Notes: generated by a model not told the origin, from the sequence alone. DNA of 64,000 nucleotides from Micromonospora sp. M71_S20 (GCF_003664255.1 NZ_RCCV01000001.1:4340001-4404000); one strand, 5' to 3'; numbered from the stretch's first letter, positions 45,942 to 54,805 are shown. Program-made: numbers and translations.

Positions 45942-46807
45942 CCGGCAGCTCCCTCGGTGCCGAACCGGACGGCCCAGGCGTCCTCGCGGGACACCGTGGC
46001 GCGGGCCATCCGGGCGAACGGCGGGCCGACCATGTTGCCGTCCAGCACCGCGATCCCGCCGTTGGCCGCCCGTACGGCCTCGGCCACCCGGCGTGCCAGG
46101 CGCAGGTCGTCCGCCTGGGGGCGCAGCACCCGGTTGATCTCGTCGAGCTCGCCCGGGTGCACCGTCGCCTTGCCGTGGAAGCCGAGCGCCCGCACCCGGG
46201 CGGTCTCCTGCGCTAGGACGGCCGGCTCGGCGAGCCGGAAGTTGGCGGTGTCGATGCAGGCCGTGCCGTGCCGCGCGCAGGCCAGCGCCATCGCCTGCCG
46301 GGCGGCGAGCATGGCCTCCCAGGTGATCTCGACCCCGAGCGTCGCGGCCAGGTCGGCCGAGCCGAGGACCAGCCCGTCACTGGCCGCGGCGATCGCGTCG
46401 ATCCCCGCGACCGCCTCCACGGTCTCCACCGTCACGTAGATCTCCGGATGCGCGTCCGCGGAGGCCAGGATCCGCCGCAGCAGGGCCACCTCGGCCGCCG
46501 AGGTCACCATCGTCATCATGACGATCCCGGGCCGCACCGAGCCCTCCGTGAGCGCCACCAGGTCCTGCACCGCCGCGACGCTGCCCAGCTCGTTGATGCG
46601 TACCGCGACGTTCTCCGGGCGTGGCGCCTTCTCCAGGGCGGACCGGCACACGGTGCGCGCGGCCGGCTTCTCGGCCGCCGGCACGGAGTCCTCCAGGTCG
46701 ATCAGGTGGACGTCCGCGTCGTAGGACCACGCCTTCACGACCCGGTCCAGCGACAGCGCCGGGGTGTAGAGGATGCTGCGCGGGATCGCCCGCGCGGCGC
46801 CGGTCAC
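45938..46807 (-). CDS. HpcH/HpaI aldolase / citrate lyase beta-family (CitE-like) enzyme
   Basis: 289 residues from a GTG at 46807 that overlaps the upstream stop (GTGA). TIM-barrel pattern of CitE and malyl-CoA lyases: RSILYTPAL, HLIDLEDSVP, VRINELGS, YVTVETVEAVAG with the metal-binding Glu, and LVLGSADLAATLG with the metal-binding Asp. The usual LPKvesa strand reads VMMTMVTSA, so a conserved Lys is missing. Family members cleave or form bonds between acyl-CoA enolates and 2-oxo acids. With MaoC and the oxoamine synthase next door it resembles the ketomemicin aldolase KtmA. Confidence 0.88.
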   Translation of the reverse strand: MTGAARAIPRSILYTPALSLDRVVKAWSYDADVHLIDLEDSVPAAEKPAARTVCRSALEKAPRPENVAVRINELGSVAAVQDLVALTEGSVRPGIVMMTMVTSAAEVALLRRILASADAHPEIYVTVETVEAVAGIDAIAAASDGLVLGSADLAATLGVEITWEAMLAARQAMALACARHGTACIDTANFRLAEPAVLAQETARVRALGFHGKATVHPGELDEINRVLRPQADDLRLARRVAEAVRAANGGIAVLDGNMVGPPFARMARATVSREDAWAVRFGTEGAAG

Positions 46808-48054
46808 CGGTTCACCGGCTCGGGTCGCGCGGCCGGGCGGGCGCCCGCCTCGACGAGCACGGAGCACAGCCGGGTGATCTGTTCCTCGGTCTGGCCCGCG
46901 CGCAGCATGACCCGCAGGCCGGCGGTGCCGCGCGCGACGATCGGGAAGAACACCGGCGAGGTGTAGAACCCGGCCGCGAAGACCCGCTGGGCCGCCTCGA
47001 CGACGGTCTCGTCGCTCATCGGCACCACCCGGATCGGGTACGTGCTGCCGGACTGTTCGGTGGCGAGCAGCGAGTCGAACAGCGCGATGTTGGACCGCAG
47101 CCGCCCCTGCAACCGGGTGAGTTCCTCGGTGCGGTGGATCTCGGCCGAGGCGAGCGCGGCGCCCACCGCGGCGGCGTTCATCTTCTGCGAGTAGCCCAGG
47201 GGCCCGGCGAAGCGCTCGATGATCCGCCGCGTCTCCTTGGGGAAGCCGTCGAGCAGGATCGCCGTACCGCCCGCCCCGAAGCCCTTGCTCAGGGTCGCGA
47301 CGGTGATGGTCCGGTCGTCCCGCACCGGGCAGTGCGAGCGGACGTAGCCGATGCCGCGCTCGCCGTACGCCGACAGCGAGTGCGAGTCGTCGTAGAAGAC
47401 CAGCATGTTGTACTTGTCCTGCAACACGGCCAGTTCCTCGACGGGCGCGTAGCCGCCGAGGCTGTCCGAGCCGTCCACGACATAGCAGACACGCTCGTAG
47501 GTGCGGCACATGTCCTCGAGGTAGTCGAGGTCGTGGTGGCGACAGGTGACGACCTCGGTCTCGTCGGCACAGTTCGGCTTGGCGTTGGCCATCGACACGT
47601 GGGCGTTCTTGTCGAAGACCATCAGCGGGCGGGTGCCGTTGCCGAGGTGCCCCGACGCGATCAGCGGCAGCAGGCCGGTGCTGGCCGCCGCCGTGGAGAT
47701 CGCGCTGATCACCATGGCGTCGAACAGCTCGCCCAGCGACTCCTCCAGCTCCAGCAGCACCGACGTCTGCACGCGGGTACGCGGGATGCAGTGGTCCAGC
47801 ACACCGAATCGGCGCAGCGCGTCGACGGCCCCGTCGATCACCTTGGGGTGGGTGTCCAGGTCCAGGTAGGAGCAGACGGTGAAGTTGACGAACTCGTGGC
47901 CGTCGGCCATCCGGAACACGCCGTCGGAGAGGTCGCCGACGATGCCGGCGACCCCGTGCTCCTCGGAGAGGTTCCAGAAGGTGTTCCCCACACCGATGAG
48001 CTTGTCGTTGTTGCGGTAGCGGTGGGTGGGGGTGATGGTCTTGCGCTCGCTCAT
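46804..48054 (-). CDS. Divergent alpha-oxoamine synthase (AONS/KBL/ALAS fold)
   Basis: 416 residues; start ATG at 48054 shares one base with the preceding stop. PLP fold-type I oxoamine-synthase pattern: FVNFTVCSYLDLDTHPKV, VFYDDSHSLSAYGERGIG with the PLP Asp and His, and VATLSKGFGAGG with Lys257. It departs from the family where normal members have GxGGxR and LxFxSGYxAN: here GVLDHCIPRTRVQT and MVISAISTAAASTG. Enzymes of this fold join an amino acid to an acyl-CoA with loss of CO2, making an alpha-amino ketone. The ketomemicin enzyme KtmF belongs to this fold and makes the carbonylmethylene bond. A bulkier amino acid than glycine is inferred from the altered substrate region. Confidence 0.85.
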   Translation of the reverse strand: MSERKTITPTHRYRNNDKLIGVGNTFWNLSEEHGVAGIVGDLSDGVFRMADGHEFVNFTVCSYLDLDTHPKVIDGAVDALRRFGVLDHCIPRTRVQTSVLLELEESLGELFDAMVISAISTAAASTGLLPLIASGHLGNGTRPLMVFDKNAHVSMANAKPNCADETEVVTCRHHDLDYLEDMCRTYERVCYVVDGSDSLGGYAPVEELAVLQDKYNMLVFYDDSHSLSAYGERGIGYVRSHCPVRDDRTITVATLSKGFGAGGTAILLDGFPKETRRIIERFAGPLGYSQKMNAAAVGAALASAEIHRTEELTRLQGRLRSNIALFDSLLATEQSGSTYPIRVVPMSDETVVEAAQRVFAAGFYTSPVFFPIVARGTAGLRVMLRAGQTEEQITRLCSVLVEAGARPAARPEPVNR

Positions 48055-48920
48055 CAGGAGTTCACCTCGGTGGGCTTGTAGCTGTAGACACCCTTGACCC
48101 GCCGGTAGGCGTACGTGTACAGCGCGACGCCGAGCGCGTGCGGCCTACGGAGGATCTTCTTCGACTTCAGCCAGAAATTGACGTTGATATTCATCTCGTC
48201 CAGCGACTCGGCCTGGTGCCACCAGCCGAGCGGCAGGTAGAGCATGTGGCCCGGTTCGAGGACGAAGTCACGGCGCTGGGCGAGCTTGGGCGCCAGCCTC
48301 GGGTAGCGCGCCAGGTCCACGTTGTCCAGGTCGAAGACCTGGGACTTGTCCCCGAACCCGCGCAGCACCGAGCGCGGGTAGTACTCGCGGGAACCGGGCG
48401 GGGCGATGATGAACCGCTTGCGGCCCTCCAGCGCGATGTTGAAGTTCTCGAACTCGTCGAAGTGGTTCTTGGTGAACACACCGCGGTGGCTGATCCACAG
48501 GTTCGCCGCGTACAGCGTGTCGCCGTAGCCGAAGAACTTGTCCGCGTCGAAGCCGATGACGGCGTTCACGTCGGCCGGGCTGTTGCGGATGTTCGACACC
48601 ACCCGGTGCCACGTGCCCGGGGTGGTCAGGTGGCGCTCGTCGGCGAAGAAGTCGCGCAGCTTGATGTCGCGGGTCTCCCAGCGCCCCGGGTGGTTCTTGT
48701 CGCCCGGCTCGGTGAACAGGGTGACGGTCATGTCGGCCAGCCGACTCGCCACGCCCTCCCGGCCGAGCCCCTGCACGTCGCCCGGCAGCGCGATCACCAC
48801 GGGCACGTCGGCCTTGAACAGGCCGCCGGGACCGACGGCCATGAACTCGTCGAACGTCATGCGGGCCACGGGGACACCCGCCGACCCGTTCGCGTTGGAC
48901 ACTGCGTCCGAAACTCCCAT
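48054..48920 (-). CDS. JmjC/cupin_8-type Fe(II)/2-oxoglutarate oxygenase-like protein
   Basis: 288 residues. ATG at 48920 after GAGGAAAGGCG; the open frame further upstream lacks a ribosome site. The core runs FTKNHFDEFENFNIALEG (HxD metal pair), RKRFIIAPPGSREYYPRS, and MLYLPLGWWHQAES (distal His), the arrangement of FIH/JmjC-like cupins that hydroxylate amino-acid side chains or peptides. The C-terminus (~250-288) is basic and aromatic-rich. It sits 41 bases after dmpG and is coupled to the oxoamine synthase, so it may hydroxylate the amino-acid partner or the pseudopeptide. Confidence 0.82.
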   Translation of the reverse strand: MGVSDAVSNANGSAGVPVARMTFDEFMAVGPGGLFKADVPVVIALPGDVQGLGREGVASRLADMTVTLFTEPGDKNHPGRWETRDIKLRDFFADERHLTTPGTWHRVVSNIRNSPADVNAVIGFDADKFFGYGDTLYAANLWISHRGVFTKNHFDEFENFNIALEGRKRFIIAPPGSREYYPRSVLRGFGDKSQVFDLDNVDLARYPRLAPKLAQRRDFVLEPGHMLYLPLGWWHQAESLDEMNINVNFWLKSKKILRRPHALGVALYTYAYRRVKGVYSYKPTEVNS

Positions 48921-48961
48921 GTCGCCTTTCCTCACTGCTGGGGGCCGCGGTGCACGGCCGG

Positions 48962-49972
48962 TCACGTGGTGACCCTACGGGCGCTCAACTCCGCCACCAC
49001 GTCCACGATCAGGTCCTCCTGGCCGGCGATGGCCTGCCGCCTGCCGAGTTCGAAGAACACGTCACGCGCGTCGACGCCGGCACGGCCGGACAGCTCGACC
49101 ACCCGGTGCTTGAACCCGGAGAACACCCCGGCCAGGCCGCTCACGATGGACATCGAGGCGGTCACCGGCGGCGCGGGCATGAGTTCGCGTTCCGCGAGGT
49201 CGGCGGCGTCGAGGAGCGCGTACAGGTCGATGCCGGTCGCGAACCCGCTGCGCTCCAGCACGGGAACGAGCACCTCGAGCTGGGTGTTGCCCGCCCCGGC
49301 GCCGAAGCCGCGCGCGCAACCGTCGATGATCAGGGCGCCGGCCTGCGCCGCGGCCACCGAGTTGGCGACGGCCATGCCGAGGTTGTCGTGGCCGTGGAAG
49401 ATCACCGGCGTGTCGACCGCCGCGGCGATCGCAGCGATCCGCGCGGTGACGTCGGCGGGCAGGAAGTGGCCCGCCGAGTCCATGATCCCGACCGCCTGCG
49501 CGCCGTACGCGACGGCCTGCGCGGCGTGCTCGGCCAGTTCGCCGGGGGACGCCATGTGGCTCATCATCAGCACGCAGTGCGCCTCGGCGCCGGCCTCGCG
49601 CAGGACGTCCAGGTGGCGCTCGGCCAACGACGTCTCGGTGGCGTGCACACCGATGCGGACGACGTCGGCGCCGTGGCCGATCGCGCGCCGCAGGTCGTCG
49701 GAGGTGCCCCAGCCCGGCAGCATGAACACGCCCATCCGGCTGTGCCGCAGCGCCTCCCGGACCGTCGACAGCATCTCGTCGTCGCTGACCGCCGCCTGCC
49801 CGACCTGCAGGGACGACGCGCCGAGGCCGTTGCCGTGGCCGACCTCGACCACCGGGATCCGCGCCGCGTCGGCCGCCTCCGCGTACCGGCGCAGGGCGAG
49901 GGCCCCGAGCTGGTGGCGGACCGCGTGCTGGCCGTCGCGCAGCGTCGGGTCGTGGATCACGACGTTCCTCAT
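48962..49972 (-). CDS. 4-hydroxy-2-oxovalerate aldolase-family enzyme (DmpG/BphI-like)
   Basis: 336 residues; ATG at 49972 overlaps the dehydrogenase stop. DRE-TIM aldolase: [16 protein letters not shown] with the catalytic Arg/Asp and His, [31 protein letters not shown] with the metal-binding His pair, and the C-terminal [13 protein letters not shown] lid. DmpG cleaves 4-hydroxy-2-oxo acids to pyruvate and an aldehyde, which is channelled to DmpF. In this operon the pair could make a specific acyl-CoA for the oxoamine synthase, or it could remain from catabolism. Confidence 0.92.
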   Translation of the reverse strand: MRNVVIHDPTLRDGQHAVRHQLGALALRRYAEAADAARIPVVEVGHGNGLGASSLQVGQAAVSDDEMLSTVREALRHSRMGVFMLPGWGTSDDLRRAIGHGADVVRIGVHATETSLAERHLDVLREAGAEAHCVLMMSHMASPGELAEHAAQAVAYGAQAVGIMDSAGHFLPADVTARIAAIAAAVDTPVIFHGHDNLGMAVANSVAAAQAGALIIDGCARGFGAGAGNTQLEVLVPVLERSGFATGIDLYALLDAADLAERELMPAPPVTASMSIVSGLAGVFSGFKHRVVELSGRAGVDARDVFFELGRRQAIAGQEDLIVDVVAELSARRVTT

Positions 49973-50898
49973 CGGGCCGCCTCCGTCCGGGCGGACCGGC
50001 CCAGCCGGGCCGCGTGCTGCTCGGCGACCAGGATGGCGGCCGAGTTGATGATGTCGAGGTTGCCGGCGTACCGGGGCAGCACGTCGCTGTGGGCGGTGAC
50101 CTGGAGGGCGACCGTCACCCGGTCGTCGACCACGGTGCAGGCGGTCACCGCGTAGCCGGGGGCGAACGACCGCACCTGCTTGGCCACCGGGTCCACCGCC
50201 GCACGCACCGCGGCGACGTCGGCGCCGGGAATCCGCGCGTGCACGGCCGTCCGGAACGTCGCCGGCGGCACCGCCGGGCTGATGTTGAGGATCGCCTTGA
50301 CGTCGGGTACGCCGGAGAAGGTCGTGACGGCGTGCCGGGTGGTCGCCACGTACTCGTCGAGGTTCAACCGCGTGCCGCGGCCCGCGACGTCGCTGGCCAC
50401 CGTCGAGACGACCTCGATGTAGCTCACCGGGAAGCGGGCGGCGAGCGCGTGCGCGACCGGGATGGACGCCTGACCGCCGCAGCTGATCAGGTTGATGTTG
50501 CGCCCGGTCGTCGCCTCCACCCCGGTCACGGTCGGCACCACCATCCGGCCCGCCCTGCTGGGCGTCAGGTCGACCACCAGCGTGCCGAGCGGCTCCAGCA
50601 GCGACCAGTGGCGCAGGTGCGACGCCGCGTTGGTGGCGTCGAACACGACGTCGAACGCGTCCCCCGCCGCCAGCACGGCGTCGATCCCGGCGGCGCTGAC
50701 GGGATAGCCGAACCGCTCGGCGTGCCGCAGGCCCGCCGAGTCCGGATTGCGCCCGGCCACCAGCCGACAGTCCAGCAGGGAGGAACGGTGGATCTTGCTG
50801 ATCAGGTCCTGGCCGATCGCCCCGGTGCCGATGACGGCGACGGTGGCGGGTTCGACGACGCGGACCTCGGCGTCGGTCACGTCCGCGGTGAGACTCAA
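49969..50898 (-). CDS. Acylating acetaldehyde dehydrogenase (DmpF/BphJ-like), TTG start
   Basis: 309 residues. TTG at 50898 is preferred because GGAGG lies 6 bases upstream; the nearby ATG runs into a stop, and the frame further upstream is Arg/Pro-rich noise. Rossmann start [17 protein letters not shown], catalytic Cys140 in [16 protein letters not shown], and the C-terminal [14 protein letters not shown]. DmpF oxidises the aldehyde from DmpG to its CoA ester with NAD+. It is first in a six-gene operon with overlapping or short gaps (dmpF, dmpG, cupin, oxoamine synthase, CitE-like, OCD). Confidence 0.92.
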   Translation of the reverse strand: MSLTADVTDAEVRVVEPATVAVIGTGAIGQDLISKIHRSSLLDCRLVAGRNPDSAGLRHAERFGYPVSAAGIDAVLAAGDAFDVVFDATNAASHLRHWSLLEPLGTLVVDLTPSRAGRMVVPTVTGVEATTGRNINLISCGGQASIPVAHALAARFPVSYIEVVSTVASDVAGRGTRLNLDEYVATTRHAVTTFSGVPDVKAILNISPAVPPATFRTAVHARIPGADVAAVRAAVDPVAKQVRSFAPGYAVTACTVVDDRVTVALQVTAHSDVLPRYAGNLDIINSAAILVAEQHAARLGRSARTEAAR

Positions 50899-51756
50899 GG
50901 CATGCCTCCAGGGCGCCGGAGCCGGCCGATCCGCGACCACCGGGCGAGGGATCGGCGGGTACGGGTCGGATGGCTCGCGGATTCCGGGTCGTAGGTTCTC
51001 AAGTAGGTCGTCCTCACCAGTCGATGTGCACGGCGGCCCGGGCGGAACCTCGTGCGGCACCACGGGGGCCGGGTGCGCGGGGTCGGCGTGCCGGGCGTCG
51101 TCGCCCAGCCGTGCCGTCTCCCGGGTGCGGGTGCCCGGACGACCCGCGCGACGCCCACTGCGGCGCGACCGCCCTCGCGGGCGTCGCGGCCGGTGGGTCG
51201 TCGGGAGACGGGTGCGCCGGGCGCATGTCGGGACACGTCGTGACCGGGAGTCGTCCGGCGGATTCCGTTCGCTCGGAATTGCCGCTTCGTCGAACAACAA
51301 TCGGACATATAGCTTGATCTCAGAAGTCTCGACGTAATATCCGAAGAAGCCCCCGTCTACAAGCACGACAACCAATGCGGCCGTTGCGCTCCACGTCAGC
51401 CGCAGCGCTCCGCCGGCATCGAAGCTATCAGATGGTCGCGCCGAGTGAACCTGGCTGTTGGGTCACTCTCACGACAGTCCACGCTGGGGTGTGACGGCGC
51501 CGACGGCACTGCGCCGTCGACGCCGGCACGACCATTTGCGACTATCTTCGTCAGCCCCACCGTGCTGGCATTTTCGGACGGTCCGGTCGAATTGTCGACG
51601 GCGGTGGATCGGCAGCTCGAAAGGGAGGGCGGAATTTGTCGTCCGCCGCCCGCCAGCGAAGCTCGACCGGCGACGGACGACGATCACCGCCGCACGCCCC
51701 TGCCGGCCCCGCCCGGCCCCGAACCGGACGCGCCACCCGCCCCGAAAGGACACACC
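50899..51756. other. 858-base gap between divergent operons, with an AT-rich island
   Basis: No gene is supported here. 50900-51240 is ordinary GC-rich sequence. 51260-51440 is clearly AT-richer and holds the inverted repeat ATTCCG (51262-51267) / CGGAAT (51274-51279), a plus-strand TTGATC/TAATAT pair around 51314-51340 with short (15-base) spacing, and CATATAGC. It is the likely control region for the dmpF operon (leftward) and the second ATP-grasp gene (rightward), which would then have long leaders of about 350 bases each. Confidence 0.45.
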
Positions 51757-53139
51757 ATGACGACCACCCGGCCGCCCGCAGTGAGCAGGTCGCCACTGGG
51801 CCGCGCGTACGCCGAGCACCTCGCCCGGAGCGCGTCGACGGACCACCCGACCGCCGCCGCCCTCGACTCGGCCATCCTCGAGCCGTACCGGGACCGGTTC
51901 ATGAACGGCCCCGCCTTCCTGGCCGAGAGCGAGTGCCGGGCCGTCGCCCGGGACCTCCGCACGGTCTACGACCTGCTGCGCGCCCTGCCGGAGCGGGTGT
52001 TCGACGGAGACCTCACCGCGCTGGCCGAGGCCGTCGGCATGGATCCCCGGCAGACGGCGCTAATCACGCGCGGCGCCCGCGCCGGGTCGCTCGTGCCGCT
52101 GGGCCGCGCCGACCTCTACCACGACGGCTCGGGCTTCCGCCTGCTCGAGTTCAACCTGACCAGCGCCCTCGGCGGCTTCGAGTGTGCCGAAATCAACCGG
52201 GCGATGCTGGCGTACCCGCCGCTGCGGGAGTTCGTGGACCGGCACCGGCTCCGGTACCGGGACACGCTGGGCTGCATCGTGCGGACGATGTACGCCGAGT
52301 GCGCCCCGATGATCCCCGCGGACCGACCGCCCGTCGTCGCCGTGGTGGACACGACGGAGAACTACCCGATCGTGGGCGGCCGCCTGGAGGTGCTCGCCGA
52401 GCTGCTCGCCGGGTACGGGATCGAGGGGATCGGCTGCCACCTCGGCCAGTTCACGTACCCGCAGGGTCGGCCGACCGTGGCGGGCCGCGCCGTCGACGTC
52501 GTCGTGCGCTACTTCCTGCCCGAGGACCTGGCGGACCCGGCGGTGGAGGCCCAGGTGGAGCCGCTGCTGGTCGCCGCGGAGCAGGAGAAGGTCGGCCTGT
52601 TCAGCCGCCTGGACGCCGAGCTCTACGGCAACAAGGGCACCCTGGCCATGCTCTCCGACGACCGGCACCGGGGCCTGTTCGACGCCGACGAGCTGGCCTG
52701 CATCGACCGGATCCTGCCGTGGACCCGGCACGTACGCCCGCGCGGCACCGATCCCGAGGGGGCCCAGGTCGACCTGCTCGCCTACGCCCGCGCCCGGCAG
52801 GAGGAGCTGGTCCTGAAGCCGACGCTGCTGCACGGGGGCAACGGCGTGCTCGCCGGCTGGACGGTGGACGCCGACGAGTGGCGGTCCCGGCTCGACTCCG
52901 CGCTGGACGGCCCGTTCGTGCTGCAACGCCGGGTCCGGCCCGCCGCCGAACCGTTTCCCGACGGCGCGGGCGGCGTGCAGGACCTCTACCTCAACTGGGG
53001 GGTCTACCTGGCCGACCGCGACGTCGTGGACGAGGACGGATACGCCGGCTGCCTCGTCCGCGGCAGCACCGACCCGGGGGTCGGGGTGGTCAGCATGGCC
53101 GGCGGCGCGAGGATCGGCTGCACCTTCCACGGCGGCTGA
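51757..53139 (+). CDS. Circularly permuted ATP-grasp ligase-like protein (2)
   Basis: 460 residues; ATG at 51757 with AAAGGA upstream. Motifs parallel those of the protein at 42969-44333: FRLLEFNLTSALGG (~130), ELYGNKGTLAMLSD (~290), RILPWTRHV, LVLKPTLLHGGNGVLAGW (~350) and FVLQRRV. The gene is divergent from the dmpF operon and is the last one plausibly belonging to the locus, before a cluster of hairpins. Two such ligases bracketing one operon suggest two successive amide-bond steps, or one ligase for each partner. No closer function can be claimed. Confidence 0.7.
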   Translation: MTTTRPPAVSRSPLGRAYAEHLARSASTDHPTAAALDSAILEPYRDRFMNGPAFLAESECRAVARDLRTVYDLLRALPERVFDGDLTALAEAVGMDPRQTALITRGARAGSLVPLGRADLYHDGSGFRLLEFNLTSALGGFECAEINRAMLAYPPLREFVDRHRLRYRDTLGCIVRTMYAECAPMIPADRPPVVAVVDTTENYPIVGGRLEVLAELLAGYGIEGIGCHLGQFTYPQGRPTVAGRAVDVVVRYFLPEDLADPAVEAQVEPLLVAAEQEKVGLFSRLDAELYGNKGTLAMLSDDRHRGLFDADELACIDRILPWTRHVRPRGTDPEGAQVDLLAYARARQEELVLKPTLLHGGNGVLAGWTVDADEWRSRLDSALDGPFVLQRRVRPAAEPFPDGAGGVQDLYLNWGVYLADRDVVDEDGYAGCLVRGSTDPGVGVVSMAGGARIGCTFHGG

Positions 53140-53156
53140 GCGCCCGCCACCGGCCG

Positions 53157-53250
53157 GGTACGGGCCGTCGCGCCCGTACCGCCGCCTGCCGGGCACCGGA
53201 TCGCGGTGCCCGGCGGGCTGGCGGTGGGCGCCGGCCGGAGGGGCCGGCGC
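53157..53250. terminator. Three tandem hairpins between convergent genes
   Basis: Perfect inverted repeats: GGTACGGGC/GCCCGTACC (53157-53180), GCCGGGCACC/GGTGCCCGGC (53188-53214) and GCGCCGGCC/GGCCGGCGC (53228-53250). They lie between the ATP-grasp stop and the Xaa-Pro aminopeptidase stop and mark a likely boundary of the biosynthetic locus. Confidence 0.65.
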
Positions 53251-53299
53251 GGCCGGGCGCTCGGCGCCCGTGCGTGCCGGCCCACACGTCGCGGGGCGC

Positions 53300-54805
53300 T
53301 CAGGCACCCGCGCCGGAGCGCACCCGGTCGATCCAGGCCTCGACGTCGTCGGCGGTACGCGGCATGGCCGACGACAGGTTCTCGTGGCCGTCCTCGGTGA
53401 CCAGCACGTTGTCCTCGATACGGACGCCGATGCCACGGAACTCCGCCGGCGCCAGCAGGTCGTCCGCCTTGAAGTACAGGCCGGGCTCGACGGTGAGGAT
53501 CATCCCGGGCTTCAGCTCGCCGTCCATGTAGTCCTGCCGCAGCAGCATCTGGCAGTCGTGCACGTCCATGCCGAGGTGGTGGGACGTGCCGTGGACCATC
53601 CACCGCCGGTGCCAGCCGCCGCTCTCGCGGTCCAGGGTCTGCTCGAGGGTCACCCCCTCCGGCAGCAGTCCCCACTCGTACAGCCGTCGGGCGATGACCA
53701 CGTTCGCGGCGGCGTGGATGTCGCTGAACTTGTTGCCCGGCTTCACCGCCGCCAGGCCGGCCTCCTGCGCCTCCAGGACCGCCTCGTAGATCTTGCGCTG
53801 CACGTCGGTGAAGCGACCGGTCACCGGGAGGGTGCGGGTGATGTCGGCGGTGTAGAGGGAGTCGACCTCGACACCGGCGTCCACCAGGATGAGGTCGCCC
53901 TCGCGGACCGGCCCGGTGTTCTTCGTCCAGTGGATGGTGTTGGCGTGGTCGCCGGACGCGCAGATGGTCTCGTAGCCGATGCCGTTGCCGTCGTGGCGGG
54001 CGTACAGGCCGAAGAGGCCCTCGACCCACCGCTCGCCGCGCTCCTTGCCGACGGCCTCGGGCAGCCCGGCGATGATGGCCTCGAAGCCCCGGTGGGTGGC
54101 GGCGATCGCCTTGCGCATCTCGCCCACCTCCCACTCGTCCTTGAGCAGGCGCATCCCCGAGAGGTGGCGGGCCAGCTCCTCGTCCGCCTCGTGCTGCTGC
54201 GTCACCGACGCGGGCGTCTCCGCCTGGGCCCGGGTCTCGTCGACGAGCCGGGCGAGCTCGCCGTCGGCCCCCCGCACGACGCGCACCACGGTCGCGCCGG
54301 CGTCCTTGGCCAGGACGTCCGGGAGCGAGTCGATGTGCCGGGTGCCGATGCCCAGCCGCTGCTCGATCTCGCCCATCGTCGGGCGGGGCCCGACCCAGAA
54401 CTCGCCGAACCGGGAATCCGCGAAGAACTCCTCGCTGTCGCGCGGCGCGAGCGGCCGGAAGAACAGGATCGCCTCGTGGCCGTCGGGCCTGGGATCCAGC
54501 ACTAGGACGCTGTCGGGCTCGGTGTCGAACCCGAGACCGGTCAGCCAGGCGAAGGCCGTGTGCGGCCGGAAGGTGTAGTCGGTGTCGTTGCTGCGCACCT
54601 TGAGGCCGCCGGCGGGGATGATGAGGCGCTCGCCGGGGAACCGCCGTGACAAGGCCGCCCGGCGGCGGGCCGCGTGGTCGGCGACCTCCGCCCGCGGGAC
54701 AGGTGCCGCATCCGGACTGGCCCAACCGGAGGCGATGAAAGCGCGGAACGCGTCGCTCGTCGGGGTGTTGCGGTGGCTGGCTTTCACCTGCTCGTCGCTT
54801 GTCAT
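53300..54805 (-). CDS. Xaa-Pro aminopeptidase (M24B, aminopeptidase P)
   Basis: 501 residues from the ATG at 54805; the frame is open upstream without support. N-terminal creatinase-like domain (~20-190), then the M24 pita-bread domain with the five metal ligands: Asp in ILVDAGVEVD, Asp in YTADITRTLP, His in GTSHHLGMDVHD, Glu in LTVEPGLYF and Glu in VRIEDNVLV. It removes an N-terminal residue before proline, in the cytoplasm. Probably housekeeping, though it is a second X-Pro-type peptidase near the CocE fusion. Confidence 0.92.
   Translation of the reverse strand: MTSDEQVKASHRNTPTSDAFRAFIASGWASPDAAPVPRAEVADHAARRRAALSRRFPGERLIIPAGGLKVRSNDTDYTFRPHTAFAWLTGLGFDTEPDSVLVLDPRPDGHEAILFFRPLAPRDSEEFFADSRFGEFWVGPRPTMGEIEQRLGIGTRHIDSLPDVLAKDAGATVVRVVRGADGELARLVDETRAQAETPASVTQQHEADEELARHLSGMRLLKDEWEVGEMRKAIAATHRGFEAIIAGLPEAVGKERGERWVEGLFGLYARHDGNGIGYETICASGDHANTIHWTKNTGPVREGDLILVDAGVEVDSLYTADITRTLPVTGRFTDVQRKIYEAVLEAQEAGLAAVKPGNKFSDIHAAANVVIARRLYEWGLLPEGVTLEQTLDRESGGWHRRWMVHGTSHHLGMDVHDCQMLLRQDYMDGELKPGMILTVEPGLYFKADDLLAPAEFRGIGVRIEDNVLVTEDGHENLSSAMPRTADDVEAWIDRVRSGAGA

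Noticed and set aside
50899..51375. N-terminal extension of DmpF into the AT-rich gap
   Set aside because: The added 159 residues are Arg/Pro-rich with no similarity to the family; the TTG at 50898 has an ideal ribosome site and gives the usual DmpF length.
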